7,860 nt of DNA, taken from the NCBI GenBank assembly GCA_023128965.1, contig JAGMCY010000006.1, forward strand, positions 1 through 7,860, written 5' to 3'. Source of the DNA: Candidatus Aenigmatarchaeota archaeon (GTDB taxonomy: Archaea > Aenigmatarchaeota > Aenigmatarchaeia > QMZP01 > QMZT01). Both the position numbers and the translations under genes were made by a program. The notes under the pieces were generated by a model. The model saw nothing but the letters and a program-made list of their open reading frames with translations, was not told where the DNA came from and made no database searches. The stretch's first letter is position 1. Each line of letters begins with the position of its first letter. Positions 1 through 6,134 of the stretch are shown here, piece by piece.

Positions 1-50
1 TCAAAACCATAAAATAAAAATGGGAGGTGGATATAAAAAAGTTAAACAAG

Positions 51-90
51 AAGAAAAAAGAAAAAGAGGGGAAGGGTTTAAGTTTACCCT
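51..90 (-). terminator. Probable transcription terminator of the surface-protein operon
   Basis: Just after the fibre gene's stop, the minus strand has a weak 5-bp stem (AGGGT/ACCCT, eight-base loop) and then a pyrimidine-rich run, CTCTTTTTCTTTTTTCTTC. Archaeal RNA polymerase commonly stops at T-tracts with or without a stem. The remaining 50 bp to the window edge hold no gene that I can support. Confidence 0.5.
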
Positions 91-3000
91 TTACCCTAGC
101 TGTATGATCACGTTGCCGCTGCTGCTCAGTATCGTGAGGTTCCCGTCGCTGTCCACCGTGAAATTCGCGTAGTCAGTCGCTTCGGTATGCGTCAGCATCA
201 ACTGAGGACCGCTGCTAGCCAAGACCTCGAGCCTCGCTTCAGGAGTTGTGACCCCGATGCCGACGTCGCCGCCACTATTGAAATAACTATCTGCATTAGT
301 TCTTGAATCAAATCTTATATTCCCAAGCCACATATCAACACCAGTAGCCGCTGGATTCATATAAAACCTGTCAGTCCCATCAGGGTCTTTTCCACCTATG
401 ACTCCTTGAACAACCAAAGCATAATTCGGATTCGTTGTATTGATGCCGACGTTGCCGTCGTTTAAAATTCTTAAAAATGTATTTGTTGGCCCCTTAAAGG
501 TAAATCCACCATATGTTGGATTGGTACCCTCTGCTGCGTTTGTTTGAAATGATATTTCGCCGTGTCCAAGAGCAGCATCAACTGAACTTTCATTATGTAT
601 AAACTTTGTTTCGGTATCAGTAGCTTGAACTGTAAGCTTATCTTGCGAGGTTGATTCTCTTGATGATATTGTCAAGGTTGGACCCGCTACATTATTCAAA
701 TGCACATGTAATTCTGAATCAGGACTGTCCGTCCCGATGCCGACGTTGTTAGTATTTGAATCAACAAACAGCGTGGTTGTGTCAACAGTAAAGTTCTTTG
801 TAACAACTAAATTTCCATCAAAAGTTTCATCTATATTTGTGAATGCAACATTTGTCCAGTTCCCAGTCCAAAGAGGGTCTGTTTCTGGGGCAGTTGCTGA
901 TACATTAACTGCCTGAAGCTGACTCAATGTTACAGCGTCCTGTGCAGCTGTTCCATTTCCAAGACTTATTATTTTATTAGAATCCATGTTCAATGTCCCA
1001 TTGATAACTGTTGAACCGTTAACATGTAGACTCTGTTGCGGTGATGTTGTCCCGATGCCGACTTCGCCTGAGCTTGTAATTCTCATCTGTTCACCGTTAT
1101 CAGTATCAAAGGCAACATAACCTTGACCTCTGATAATTGTGTTGCCGGAGTCCCATCCTATTTTATAATTGGCGCTGTTTCCACCAGCATACACAAATCC
1201 GCTTGTGCTGTCCATGTGAAGATATGTTGTTTCTGTGGTTCCAGCAACATCCAGTTTTTGATTCGGACTCGCCGTCCCGATGCCGACCATGTCAACCGAC
1301 CCGTTAACGTACAACGTGTTTGCTATGTTGGTCAGTTCATCGCTGTCGCTGTCTATGGTTACGGGCTGTGTCGTTGTGTTTCCCCTGCCTGTAACATCTT
1401 GTAACGTATCGCTTTCGCTTCCTAAACCAGAATCTTCGGTGCAGTTCCAGTAAGAACCGCTCGCGACCCATTTAAGAATCTCCCCGTTCGAACAGCTCCT
1501 GTTCATACTCAATCCCGTTGAATCCACTATCAACCCGCTTCCGGTGTAAAGGTCTATCTCCAGACCAGTCGCGTTAGCGGTCAAACCATTCCCTGCTCCT
1601 ATCACCAGGTCCTCGGTGGAACAAGTCACACCATCATTAGCCGTATCAGTCACCTCCGAACAATCAAAGTGAAGTATGTCAGCAAGTATGCCAACACCCT
1701 CTCCCTCATTTATCTCCAAGTCTGTGTTGTTCGCGCTCAAACCGTCCCCTGCTCCTGCCACTAAATTCTCATCGCTGCATCTCATGCCATCGCTCGCGCT
1801 GTCCGTCACCTCTGAACAATCAAATCCTACACTGTCAGCAGCAACGGTTACACCTTCTCCGTCCCCCACATTGAGCACGCCAGCTGAATAGTCTAGTCCG
1901 GAACCTGCGGAAGAGCTCGAAAGGTTAACCCTCGGACTGGGTCCGGCTGAATTATCAACTGCTATTCCATACCCAGCCAACACGTCTGTTAAGTCTCCGT
2001 CACCTGTCCCTGTTGTGCTCAGACACTTTCCGCCGCCGCCTATGCAGATGTCGTTTCCACCGGTTACGTTTATGTTCCCTGACACCTCGAGCTTCTCACC
2101 CGGGTCGGTCAACCCGATGCCGACGTTGTTCGATGTATCATTGACATACAAAACTCCGGACAGGTTAACCGCATCTTCCGTTCCCTCTGCGACTTCCAGT
2201 AAGTAACTCGGACCAGTCGTCCCTATGCCGACGTTGCCATTTCTATCAATTGTTAAAGTAGATGTTCCTGCATTTATTGTTCCAGTTGATATTTTAAATT
2301 TATCAGCATCTCCATCATCAAGACCAATCCCCCAGACAATCCCTCCTCCTTGGTTAAAATTTAGTTGAGGGTCAGTGTCATCTAAACTAATAGTCACAAA
2401 TCCATCTGCGCTTGTATGTCTTTCAAATTTTGCTAAAGTTCCAGTGTTAGCATAAACATGTAAGGGGTCACTCGGATTCGTCGTCCCGATGCCAACATAA
2501 CCTGTTTTATCAACTATGAGTTTTCCGGTTCCGTCGCCGTCGTCTATTCTGAACAGATCGCTGTCCTTGTAACCGAGTGCGTCGGTCCAGTTATCGCTCG
2601 GGGTTGAATCAAGGGTTAGGTTAATGGATGTTATAGCGTTCACGGTGAAGATCTCGAAATCACTCGAATCGCTCGCATTCACGATTTTTATCGCGTCCCC
2701 CACGCTTATCTCAGAGGTGAGGTCGTCGCTCGTGTTCGCAACAGTTGTGGTGTCCGAGGTGTTAACGGTTCCGGTCAGGGCGGTGTTAAGGGTTCCCTTA
2801 ATGTTTAAGTTGGTCGTTGGCGAAGCCGTCCCTATCCCGACCCTGTTATTCAACGCATCCACGTAAAGCGTGTCCGTGTCCACGATCAGGTAATCAGCGA
2901 TGGTCAAATTGTCCGGGAAGGTGAAGTTCCCTGCTTCAAACGTCCCCGCGGAGATCGAGGATGCCGGGTGGCCCGGGTCTGCCGGGGCTGCGCTTACTGT

Positions 3001-3204
3001 TGTCACCAGGGAGGTGAGACACACGAGCGAAAGGATCGATAGAGCTACCGCTAAACACGGTCGCGCCCTGGAGGTTTTCATTTCACCTAAATCGGCTAAT
3101 GTCGAGCCGATTTGTCTGGAGTTCCCTACAAATTTATATGCGTTCGCCAGCGAACGCAGAGCCACCTCCAGTATGGCGAAGATTACGGTTGCAAACCAGT
3201 TCAT
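91..3204 (-). CDS. Secreted tail-fibre-like surface protein with nine VGIGT-x-x-P repeats
   Basis: A 1037-residue protein, probably an extracellular fibre or adhesin. Nine VGIG/VGIN-x-(T/S)-x-P-x(4)-L-x-V repeats start near residues 122, 237, 325, 361, 640, 715, 821, 919 and 981; such repeats are common in phage tail fibres and fibre-like surface proteins. The middle (residues 434-568) is made of G-x-GL/G-x-GV repeats, including a 52-residue tandem duplication. Residues 571-588 (C-S-N-G-E-I-L-K-W to W-N-C) and 737-765 (N-K-I-I-S-L-G-N-G-T then D-A-V-T-L-S-Q-L) also resemble fibre segments. Cysteines occur in close pairs (387/394, 463/476, 515/528, 571/588). No S74 chaperone domain is seen at the C-terminus. 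N-x-S/T sequons are frequent. This start has a strong AGGGAGGTGA ribosome binding site, but Met42 (3081) begins a textbook signal peptide with cleavage near VSA-A, so the true start may be there. Last gene of the operon. The fibre-like architecture is clear; ligand and assembly are unknown. Confidence 0.88.
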   Translation of the reverse strand: MNWFATVIFAILEVALRSLANAYKFVGNSRQIGSTLADLGEMKTSRARPCLAVALSILSLVCLTSLVTTVSAAPADPGHPASSISAGTFEAGNFTFPDNLTIADYLIVDTDTLYVDALNNRVGIGTASPTTNLNIKGTLNTALTGTVNTSDTTTVANTSDDLTSEISVGDAIKIVNASDSSDFEIFTVNAITSINLTLDSTPSDNWTDALGYKDSDLFRIDDGDGTGKLIVDKTGYVGIGTTNPSDPLHVYANTGTLAKFERHTSADGFVTISLDDTDPQLNFNQGGGIVWGIGLDDGDADKFKISTGTINAGTSTLTIDRNGNVGIGTTGPSYLLEVAEGTEDAVNLSGVLYVNDTSNNVGIGLTDPGEKLEVSGNINVTGGNDICIGGGGKCLSTTGTGDGDLTDVLAGYGIAVDNSAGPSPRVNLSSSSAGSGLDYSAGVLNVGDGEGVTVAADSVGFDCSEVTDSASDGMRCSDENLVAGAGDGLSANNTDLEINEGEGVGILADILHFDCSEVTDTANDGVTCSTEDLVIGAGNGLTANATGLEIDLYTGSGLIVDSTGLSMNRSCSNGEILKWVASGSYWNCTEDSGLGSESDTLQDVTGRGNTTTQPVTIDSDSDELTNIANTLYVNGSVDMVGIGTASPNQKLDVAGTTETTYLHMDSTSGFVYAGGNSANYKIGWDSGNTIIRGQGYVAFDTDNGEQMRITSSGEVGIGTTSPQQSLHVNGSTVINGTLNMDSNKIISLGNGTAAQDAVTLSQLQAVNVSATAPETDPLWTGNWTNVAFTNIDETFDGNLVVTKNFTVDTTTLFVDSNTNNVGIGTDSPDSELHVHLNNVAGPTLTISSRESTSQDKLTVQATDTETKFIHNESSVDAALGHGEISFQTNAAEGTNPTYGGFTFKGPTNTFLRILNDGNVGINTTNPNYALVVQGVIGGKDPDGTDRFYMNPAATGVDMWLGNIRFDSRTNADSYFNSGGDVGIGVTTPEARLEVLASSGPQLMLTHTEATDYANFTVDSDGNLTILSSSGNVIIQLG
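223..2844 (-). repeat. Nine dispersed VGIG repeats within the fibre gene
   Basis: Each repeat encodes V-G-I-(G/N)-x-(T/S)-x-P followed by four residues and L-x-V. The DNA is also conserved: on the plus strand most copies read close to GTCCCGATGCCGACGTTG, for example near 251, 731, 1051, 1273, 2113 and 2219. Spacing is irregular, from about 36 to 280 residues, so the repeats separate passenger segments of different length. They may mark exchange points between modules. Confidence 0.85.
1549..1860 (-). repeat. Tandem 156-bp duplication (two 52-residue units) in the fibre gene
   Basis: Residues 449-500 and 501-552 align without gaps, with about 33 of 52 positions identical by hand count. Both units carry GEGV, then FDCSEVTD, a second cysteine 13 residues after the first, and a GAG-(D/N)-GL-x-AN-x-T/A-x-LEI ending. 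Incomplete units flank them (GSGLDYSAGVLNV before, GSGLIVDSTGLSMN after). The two cysteines per unit suggest one disulfide in each. Confidence 0.85.
3131..3139 (-). promoter_or_regulatory. Possible internal TATA box for a shorter fibre transcript
   Basis: The minus strand reads ATATAAATT (codons of A-Y-K-F in the long reading frame). A transcript starting about 25 bp downstream, near 3109, would have a leader of roughly 28 bases before Met42 (3081), the start that gives a clean signal peptide. The adjoining inverted repeat would fit a regulated promoter. No clear BRE is seen. Confidence 0.35.
3139..3158. promoter_or_regulatory. Operator-like inverted repeat inside the 5' end of the fibre gene
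   Basis: TGCGTTCGCCAGCGAACGCA has two 9-bp arms around a 2-bp centre. Its 16-bp core (3141-3156) differs at one position from the core of the perfect palindrome at 6004-6023 upstream of the regulator gene. It abuts the TATA-like element at 3131-3139, where an operator would control an internal promoter. A role as the regulator's binding site is inference. Confidence 0.5.
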
Positions 3205-3239
3205 TTCTCTTCACCTCCCTTTGCGAAATTTCGCAGCAT
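3201..3239 (-). CDS. Possible 12-codon coupling ORF between the two surface genes
   Basis: The minus strand reads MLRNFAKGGEEK then TGA. Its AGGTGA ribosome binding site overlaps the TAG stop of the cysteine-rich gene, four bases before the ATG. Its TGA overlaps the ATG of the fibre gene in an ATGA junction, and its own codons contain the fibre gene's ribosome binding site. This looks like a translational coupler that carries ribosomes from one gene to the next. The peptide itself need not have a function. It is too short for coding statistics, so chance remains possible. Confidence 0.35.
   Translation of the reverse strand: MLRNFAKGGEEK
3211..3220 (-). promoter_or_regulatory. Strong ribosome binding site for the fibre gene (start 3204)
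   Basis: The minus strand reads AGGGAGGTGA six bases before the ATG at 3204, a near-perfect match to the 3' end of archaeal 16S rRNA. It supports the longer start. Met42 at 3081 has only an AGGTGA placed one base from its ATG, which is too close for normal pairing. Confidence 0.7.
3222..3235. repeat. 14-bp perfect palindrome between the two surface genes
   Basis: TGCGAAATTTCGCA is fully self-complementary and lies directly upstream of the fibre gene's ribosome binding site. As RNA it could form a five-pair stem with an AAUU loop, which might affect translation of the fibre gene. It could also be a protein-binding site. It is unrelated in sequence to the palindromes at 3139 and 6004. Confidence 0.5.
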
Positions 3240-3247
3240 GATATCAC

Positions 3248-5707
3248 CTAAAAGTCCGAATTGTAATGCAAACTCCCTTTAAAGTACATGTTGCCGGTTT
3301 CCCCGTCTACATAACCGGCAATATCCGTTGAATTTTGAACTATGAAATCATTACCTCCTGAAGGGGATGGGGAACTCTGCGTGGTGAAATTTCCGAGCAA
3401 CGCTAGGTTCCCGTCATCGTCTATGTAAAGAACAACCTCTCCTGTGGAATTCGTTACCTGGAAGCTCCCGGCAGGCGGAGAGAGCGAGGACTGGGAGGGC
3501 GAATACCCTCCTTTCACATCCACGTACCCGAATTGATCAAACCTAGCGACGACATCAGTGCTGTTTTCTATGTACAAACACGGATTCGATGCATCGCATG
3601 TCGTGCCAGAACCGCCGCTTATGTTGCTTTGACAATCGTTGCTCACACATTCGTATGGTGAAATGCACTGGGAATCTGTGTTGCAGTCATACCAAGTGTT
3701 GCTTACGCAATAATCATTATCATTGTCACCATCCACATCATAACTTGTCGAGCCTGTTGGGGCGTAACAGTTCCCGGCCTCGGCGCCACTCCCTCCGCAG
3801 TCATTCATATCCCCGTCCCTGTCGCTATCCCAGGGGCAGCCATCCGGAGTCGTGCACACATCCCAGGTACCAGTGCAGGAACCGCTACAGACGCAGCCGT
3901 TGCTCGCATCGCACAAACCGGGATCAATGGTGAAAGAAGGGTCATCCAAGCCAGTAGCAACAAATTGTGCGCACAAACCATCCCCGACACCATCAGCATT
4001 ATTATCATCACACGCGTTATCGTTATCACAATCACTGTAGCCCGGTTCTCTTATGTAATGGCAGTCATTGCTTATACATGATTCAGTGCATTCACTGCCG
4101 TCAAAACAGGCATTATTGCTTTCTCCATAAGCATTTTCACCTGCAGGGTCGCAATCTCCTGTGTCAGAACAATCATACCAAGTGCTACTAGAGCAGTACT
4201 CATCATCACCATTTCCATCTACATCATGTGCGTGTGTTCCTGATGTATAGCAGGTCTCTGAATGAACACAATCAGTACTTGTATCACAGCAAGCATCATC
4301 ACTTGAGTTAGACTCACAGGAATATGGGCTTGGCTGTATGCTCCCATCCGTGTTATCACACACCCTTGCTAAATACTCCTCTACATTATCATCCCCGCAG
4401 CACTCTGTAGTTCCGTCCCCGCCATCATTTGAACTCCCATATTCTCCAACCCCGGTCTCACCGGCGGTTGACCAATCATAGCCTGCTCCTGTACATCCGC
4501 TACTCCCGTAGTCAACATCAAGCCAATGCTCTGAACCACCGTTACACCTGACTCTTGTATCATTGGCGACTCCTGTTATGTCAGTATTCTGGCCATTAGA
4601 ATAACAAGTACCATCATCCACACAATCTTCATCATTATCACAACACGCATCATCAGAAGTATTATCATTCCAGCTTACGTGATACGCTCCAACCACTTTA
4701 TATGCGGTTCTGTATATGTAGTTCTCAATAGCGTCGTCCCCACAGCAGTCTTGTGATGTCCCAGCTTCCCATCCCATTGGGTTAGTATCTTGCCAGCAAC
4801 TCAGTCCGTTACAGCCTGTTGCTGTTTGGTTGCAGTCGCACCAGTTCTCATTGGTGTCATAGTTAACATTATATACAGCGATAAACCATGATGAGGTTTC
4901 CCACTCATAGGCATCGCCCTCTGCGTATGCACGTGTCTGGGCGTCATAATCCCCTTCTGATGGACAGAAAGTATAACCATCAATATCTTCCCATTTCTCT
5001 GTGATTATGTCGGAAGTAGGACAACAATCCTCTGTATAACAAGTGCAATTACATTCACCAGTCTCCGAGTCATAGGTCATATCCTGCCAGTCCCGTGGGT
5101 CGTTGGAATCGCCCGGATCTCTTAACAGGAAGTCCATATCACTGACGTCACATTTGTGGCATGGATCCTGAAACGTTCCCGTGCAATCCGCAAGGTTCTC
5201 CGCGTACACGGTCTCGCCCAAGAATGAAAACTTGAGATAGTGGTGGCCGGTCGCTAGAATTCTCAAAAAGAGCCTGCCCGTTTTATTATCGCAGTTCCAG
5301 TTCCTCGCGACAATTTTTCCGTTGTCTATTCCTTCAACCCAGGGTTCGTTTTTACCCTTTTCTGAGAAATACTTTTCTACTTCAACCCTCTCATCATCGC
5401 AGGTGAGGGCGATGAATTCGATATCCTTCTCGAAAAACGTCCCCCTGAAAGCCTCTATTTCGAGGTCACCTCCCCCTTCTGTTTCGAATCTTACTATCCA
5501 TCTTCCCCACAGCGTGGGCTTGGAAACCGGGTTCAGTATCTTTATATGTTCGGTCTCATATTCGAACGGGGGCTGGGGGAGCTGGGGGAAAAGTATATCC
5601 AGGATCATCCCCAGGAGACTGGTCTGCTTCGCCTGGACTTCCACGGGGAACATTGCGAAAACTAAACAAACCGTTAATACGATCGAAAGTATGATTTTCC
5701 TATTCAT
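3248..5707 (-). CDS. Secreted cysteine-rich, repeat-containing surface protein
   Basis: An 819-residue protein of unknown function. It begins at MNRKIILS with a signal peptide (residues 1-26, cleavage after V-Q-A). Residues about 50-170 look like a beta-rich domain (W-I-V-R-F-E-T-E-G-G-G-D-L-E-I). From about residue 175 to 710 it carries 54 cysteines, roughly one in ten residues, many as CC pairs, with acidic D-x-D-G stretches that might bind calcium. A module CCGDD...SDDACCD...DCV...TCY occurs twice about 115 residues apart. The C-terminus holds three NST-type beta repeats. No membrane anchor or sorting signal is visible. The start is fixed by a GGAGGGGAG ribosome binding site, the signal peptide and the 8-bp overlap with the regulator gene. 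An in-frame extension of 34 codons upstream would overlap the regulator much further and bury the signal peptide. Similar Asp/Cys-rich proteins are, from memory, common in uncultivated archaea. Confidence 0.85.
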   Translation of the reverse strand: MNRKIILSIVLTVCLVFAMFPVEVQAKQTSLLGMILDILFPQLPQPPFEYETEHIKILNPVSKPTLWGRWIVRFETEGGGDLEIEAFRGTFFEKDIEFIALTCDDERVEVEKYFSEKGKNEPWVEGIDNGKIVARNWNCDNKTGRLFLRILATGHHYLKFSFLGETVYAENLADCTGTFQDPCHKCDVSDMDFLLRDPGDSNDPRDWQDMTYDSETGECNCTCYTEDCCPTSDIITEKWEDIDGYTFCPSEGDYDAQTRAYAEGDAYEWETSSWFIAVYNVNYDTNENWCDCNQTATGCNGLSCWQDTNPMGWEAGTSQDCCGDDAIENYIYRTAYKVVGAYHVSWNDNTSDDACCDNDEDCVDDGTCYSNGQNTDITGVANDTRVRCNGGSEHWLDVDYGSSGCTGAGYDWSTAGETGVGEYGSSNDGGDGTTECCGDDNVEEYLARVCDNTDGSIQPSPYSCESNSSDDACCDTSTDCVHSETCYTSGTHAHDVDGNGDDEYCSSSTWYDCSDTGDCDPAGENAYGESNNACFDGSECTESCISNDCHYIREPGYSDCDNDNACDDNNADGVGDGLCAQFVATGLDDPSFTIDPGLCDASNGCVCSGSCTGTWDVCTTPDGCPWDSDRDGDMNDCGGSGAEAGNCYAPTGSTSYDVDGDNDNDYCVSNTWYDCNTDSQCISPYECVSNDCQSNISGGSGTTCDASNPCLYIENSTDVVARFDQFGYVDVKGGYSPSQSSLSPPAGSFQVTNSTGEVVLYIDDDGNLALLGNFTTQSSPSPSGGNDFIVQNSTDIAGYVDGETGNMYFKGSLHYNSDF
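3269..3577 (-). repeat. Three C-terminal NST-type beta repeats of the cysteine-rich protein
   Basis: Three segments of about 25 residues (3503-3577, 3386-3463, 3269-3346) share the pattern aromatic/hydrophobic-x-V/I-x-NST followed by a D-x-x-G turn and a hydrophobic strand ending in G and an aromatic or leucine residue. They are joined by Ser/Pro-rich linkers. Each has an N-S-T sequon. They resemble the VDSDGNL stretch at the C-terminus of the neighbouring fibre protein, so they could be the docking or polymerising part. Confidence 0.75.
3683..4252 (-). repeat. Repeated CY...DVDG..D-(E/D)-YC...TWYDC motif
   Basis: Two copies (4169-4252 and 3683-3769) encode C-Y, a short gap, DVDG with further acidic residues, YC and then S-x-T-W-Y-D-C. 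The DVDGNGDDEYC and DVDGDNDNDYC stretches have the oxygen-rich spacing of calcium-binding loops, although metal binding is inference. A degenerate third copy follows the TCY of the first CCGDD unit. Confidence 0.7.
4049..4747 (-). repeat. Duplicated cysteine-rich module, about 115 residues per unit
   Basis: Unit one (4403-4747) and unit two (about 4049-4402) each begin CCGDD with a following E-x-Y. After a variable stretch each continues SDDACCD, then DCV, then TCY and a glycine. The spacing between equivalent cysteines is 115 to 118 residues. The middle of each unit has diverged. The end of unit two is approximate. Confidence 0.7.
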
Positions 5708-5969
5708 TCTCCCCTCCGTAATTTCCGTTAAAGACAGGGAGCTCTGGGAATTTCGTGTTGTCCATGGGGGAACCGCCCGCGGGAGAATAGAGCTTCGCCT
5801 TGCCAACATCCCTTCTCTTAACGTGACCCCTCGCCTCGAGAACAGCCAGGTATTTAGAAGCAGTAACCCTGTGTATCCTCGCCTTTTCGGCTATTTCCAG
5901 TATGGTCAGAGAAGTATCGGATTGCCTGAGTATGCTCAGTATGATCTCCTCTAGAAAGGACGGATCCAT
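5700..5969 (-). CDS. Small winged-helix DNA-binding regulator
   Basis: An 89-residue protein with one winged helix-turn-helix domain (residues about 4-63). The helix-turn-helix is L-T-I-L-E-I-A-E-K-A-R-I-H-R-V-T-A-S-K-Y-L (residues 21-41), followed by V-L-E-A-R-G-H-V-K-R-R and a wing ending G-K-A-K-L-Y-S. The tail after residue 63 is rich in Gly, Pro and Asn and looks disordered. No ligand domain is present. The pattern fits archaeal MarR/TrmB/ArsR-like folds, but no specific family is recognised. The ATG at 5969 is preceded by GAGGG eight bases upstream; a TTG at 5990 is an alternative. It is the first gene of the operon and its last eight bases overlap the start of the cysteine-rich gene (ATGAATAG), so the two are probably co-translated. 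The palindrome at 6004-6023 upstream is a likely autoregulatory site. Confidence 0.85.
   Translation of the reverse strand: MDPSFLEEIILSILRQSDTSLTILEIAEKARIHRVTASKYLAVLEARGHVKRRDVGKAKLYSPAGGSPMDNTKFPELPVFNGNYGGENE
5709..5717 (-). promoter_or_regulatory. Ribosome binding site deciding the start of the cysteine-rich gene
   Basis: The minus strand reads GGAGGGGAG, with GGAGG five bases before the ATG at 5707. It lies within the last codons of the regulator gene and supports the start that exposes the signal peptide. Confidence 0.65.
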
Positions 5970-6003
5970 CCTATCGACCCTCAACCTCAACCCCCGATAG
6001 ATA

Positions 6004-6023
6004 GACGTTCGCTAGCGAACGTC
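6004..6023. promoter_or_regulatory. 20-bp perfect palindrome upstream of the regulator gene (candidate operator)
   Basis: GACGTTCGCTAGCGAACGTC is fully self-complementary and is GC-rich within AT-rich surroundings. It lies 34 bp before the regulator's ATG, probably in the 5' leader or near the transcription start. Its core recurs at 3141-3156 with one change. It is a candidate binding site for a dimeric winged-helix protein, most simply the one encoded next to it. As RNA it could also form a hairpin. Confidence 0.6.
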
Positions 6024-6031
6024 ATGCACCT

Positions 6032-6080
6032 TTGACATTAATGTCAATTTTTTGACATTTATGTTTGACATTAAATAATT
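6032..6080. promoter_or_regulatory. Cluster of TTGACATT operator-like half-sites
   Basis: TTGACATTAATGTCAA (6032-6047) is a perfect 16-bp palindrome. A degraded copy, TTGACATTTATGTTTG, follows at 6052-6067, exactly 20 bp on (about two helical turns). A third element, TTGACATTAAAT, starts at 6065. The cluster lies between divergent genes, so it could control the regulator operon, the radical SAM gene at 6135, or both. Its sequence is unlike the 6004 palindrome, so a second regulator may bind here. Confidence 0.55.
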
Positions 6081-6088
6081 GGCAGAAC

Positions 6089-6114
6089 TGGTATAAATAA
6101 TTGGTATAAATTTA
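6089..6114 (+). promoter_or_regulatory. Double TATA element of the leaderless radical SAM gene
   Basis: TGGTATAAAT occurs twice (6089-6098 and 6102-6111). The second copy, TATAAATTTA at 6105-6114, is centred about 25 bp before the ATG at 6135, the spacing expected if transcription begins at or next to the start codon. No ribosome binding site precedes that ATG, which agrees with a leaderless mRNA. The first copy would place a start about 13 bases further upstream. Confidence 0.6.
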
Positions 6115-6134
6115 TTAACCCTATAAATTTTATA

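Noticed and set aside
21..30. GGAGGTGG resembling a ribosome binding site on the plus strand
   Set aside because: No ATG, GTG or TTG start with a usable frame follows at proper distance; downstream is an A-rich stretch and then the antisense end of the fibre gene.
91..240. Possible S74 intramolecular chaperone domain at the fibre C-terminus
   Set aside because: None of the usual S74 sequence features is seen. The protein ends directly in fibre repeats.
1549..1860. CRISPR-like or mobile repeat interpretation of the tandem repeats
   Set aside because: The units are two, diverged, in frame and coding, with no spacers and no flanking target duplications, so they are protein-domain repeats.
3589..4191. 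Several plus-strand frames rich in His, Cys and Ser
   Set aside because: They are mirror products of the Asp/Cys-rich repeats on the minus strand, low in complexity and without start signals.
5708..5809. N-terminal extension of the cysteine-rich protein by 34 codons
   Set aside because: It would overlap the regulator gene by over 100 bp and place basic sequence before a perfect signal peptide. The ATG at 5707 has its own ribosome binding site.
5322..5954. Open frame of 210 codons on the plus strand
   Set aside because: It lies antisense to the regulator and the start of the cysteine-rich gene. The minus strand there has recognisable domains, a signal peptide and ribosome binding sites, while this frame has none of these.
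5987..6025. Mini-ORF of 12 codons (MTFASERLSIGG) over the 20-bp palindrome
   Set aside because: Its ribosome binding site would be one base from the ATG, and its codons are largely dictated by the palindrome. A regulatory leader peptide is possible but unsupported.
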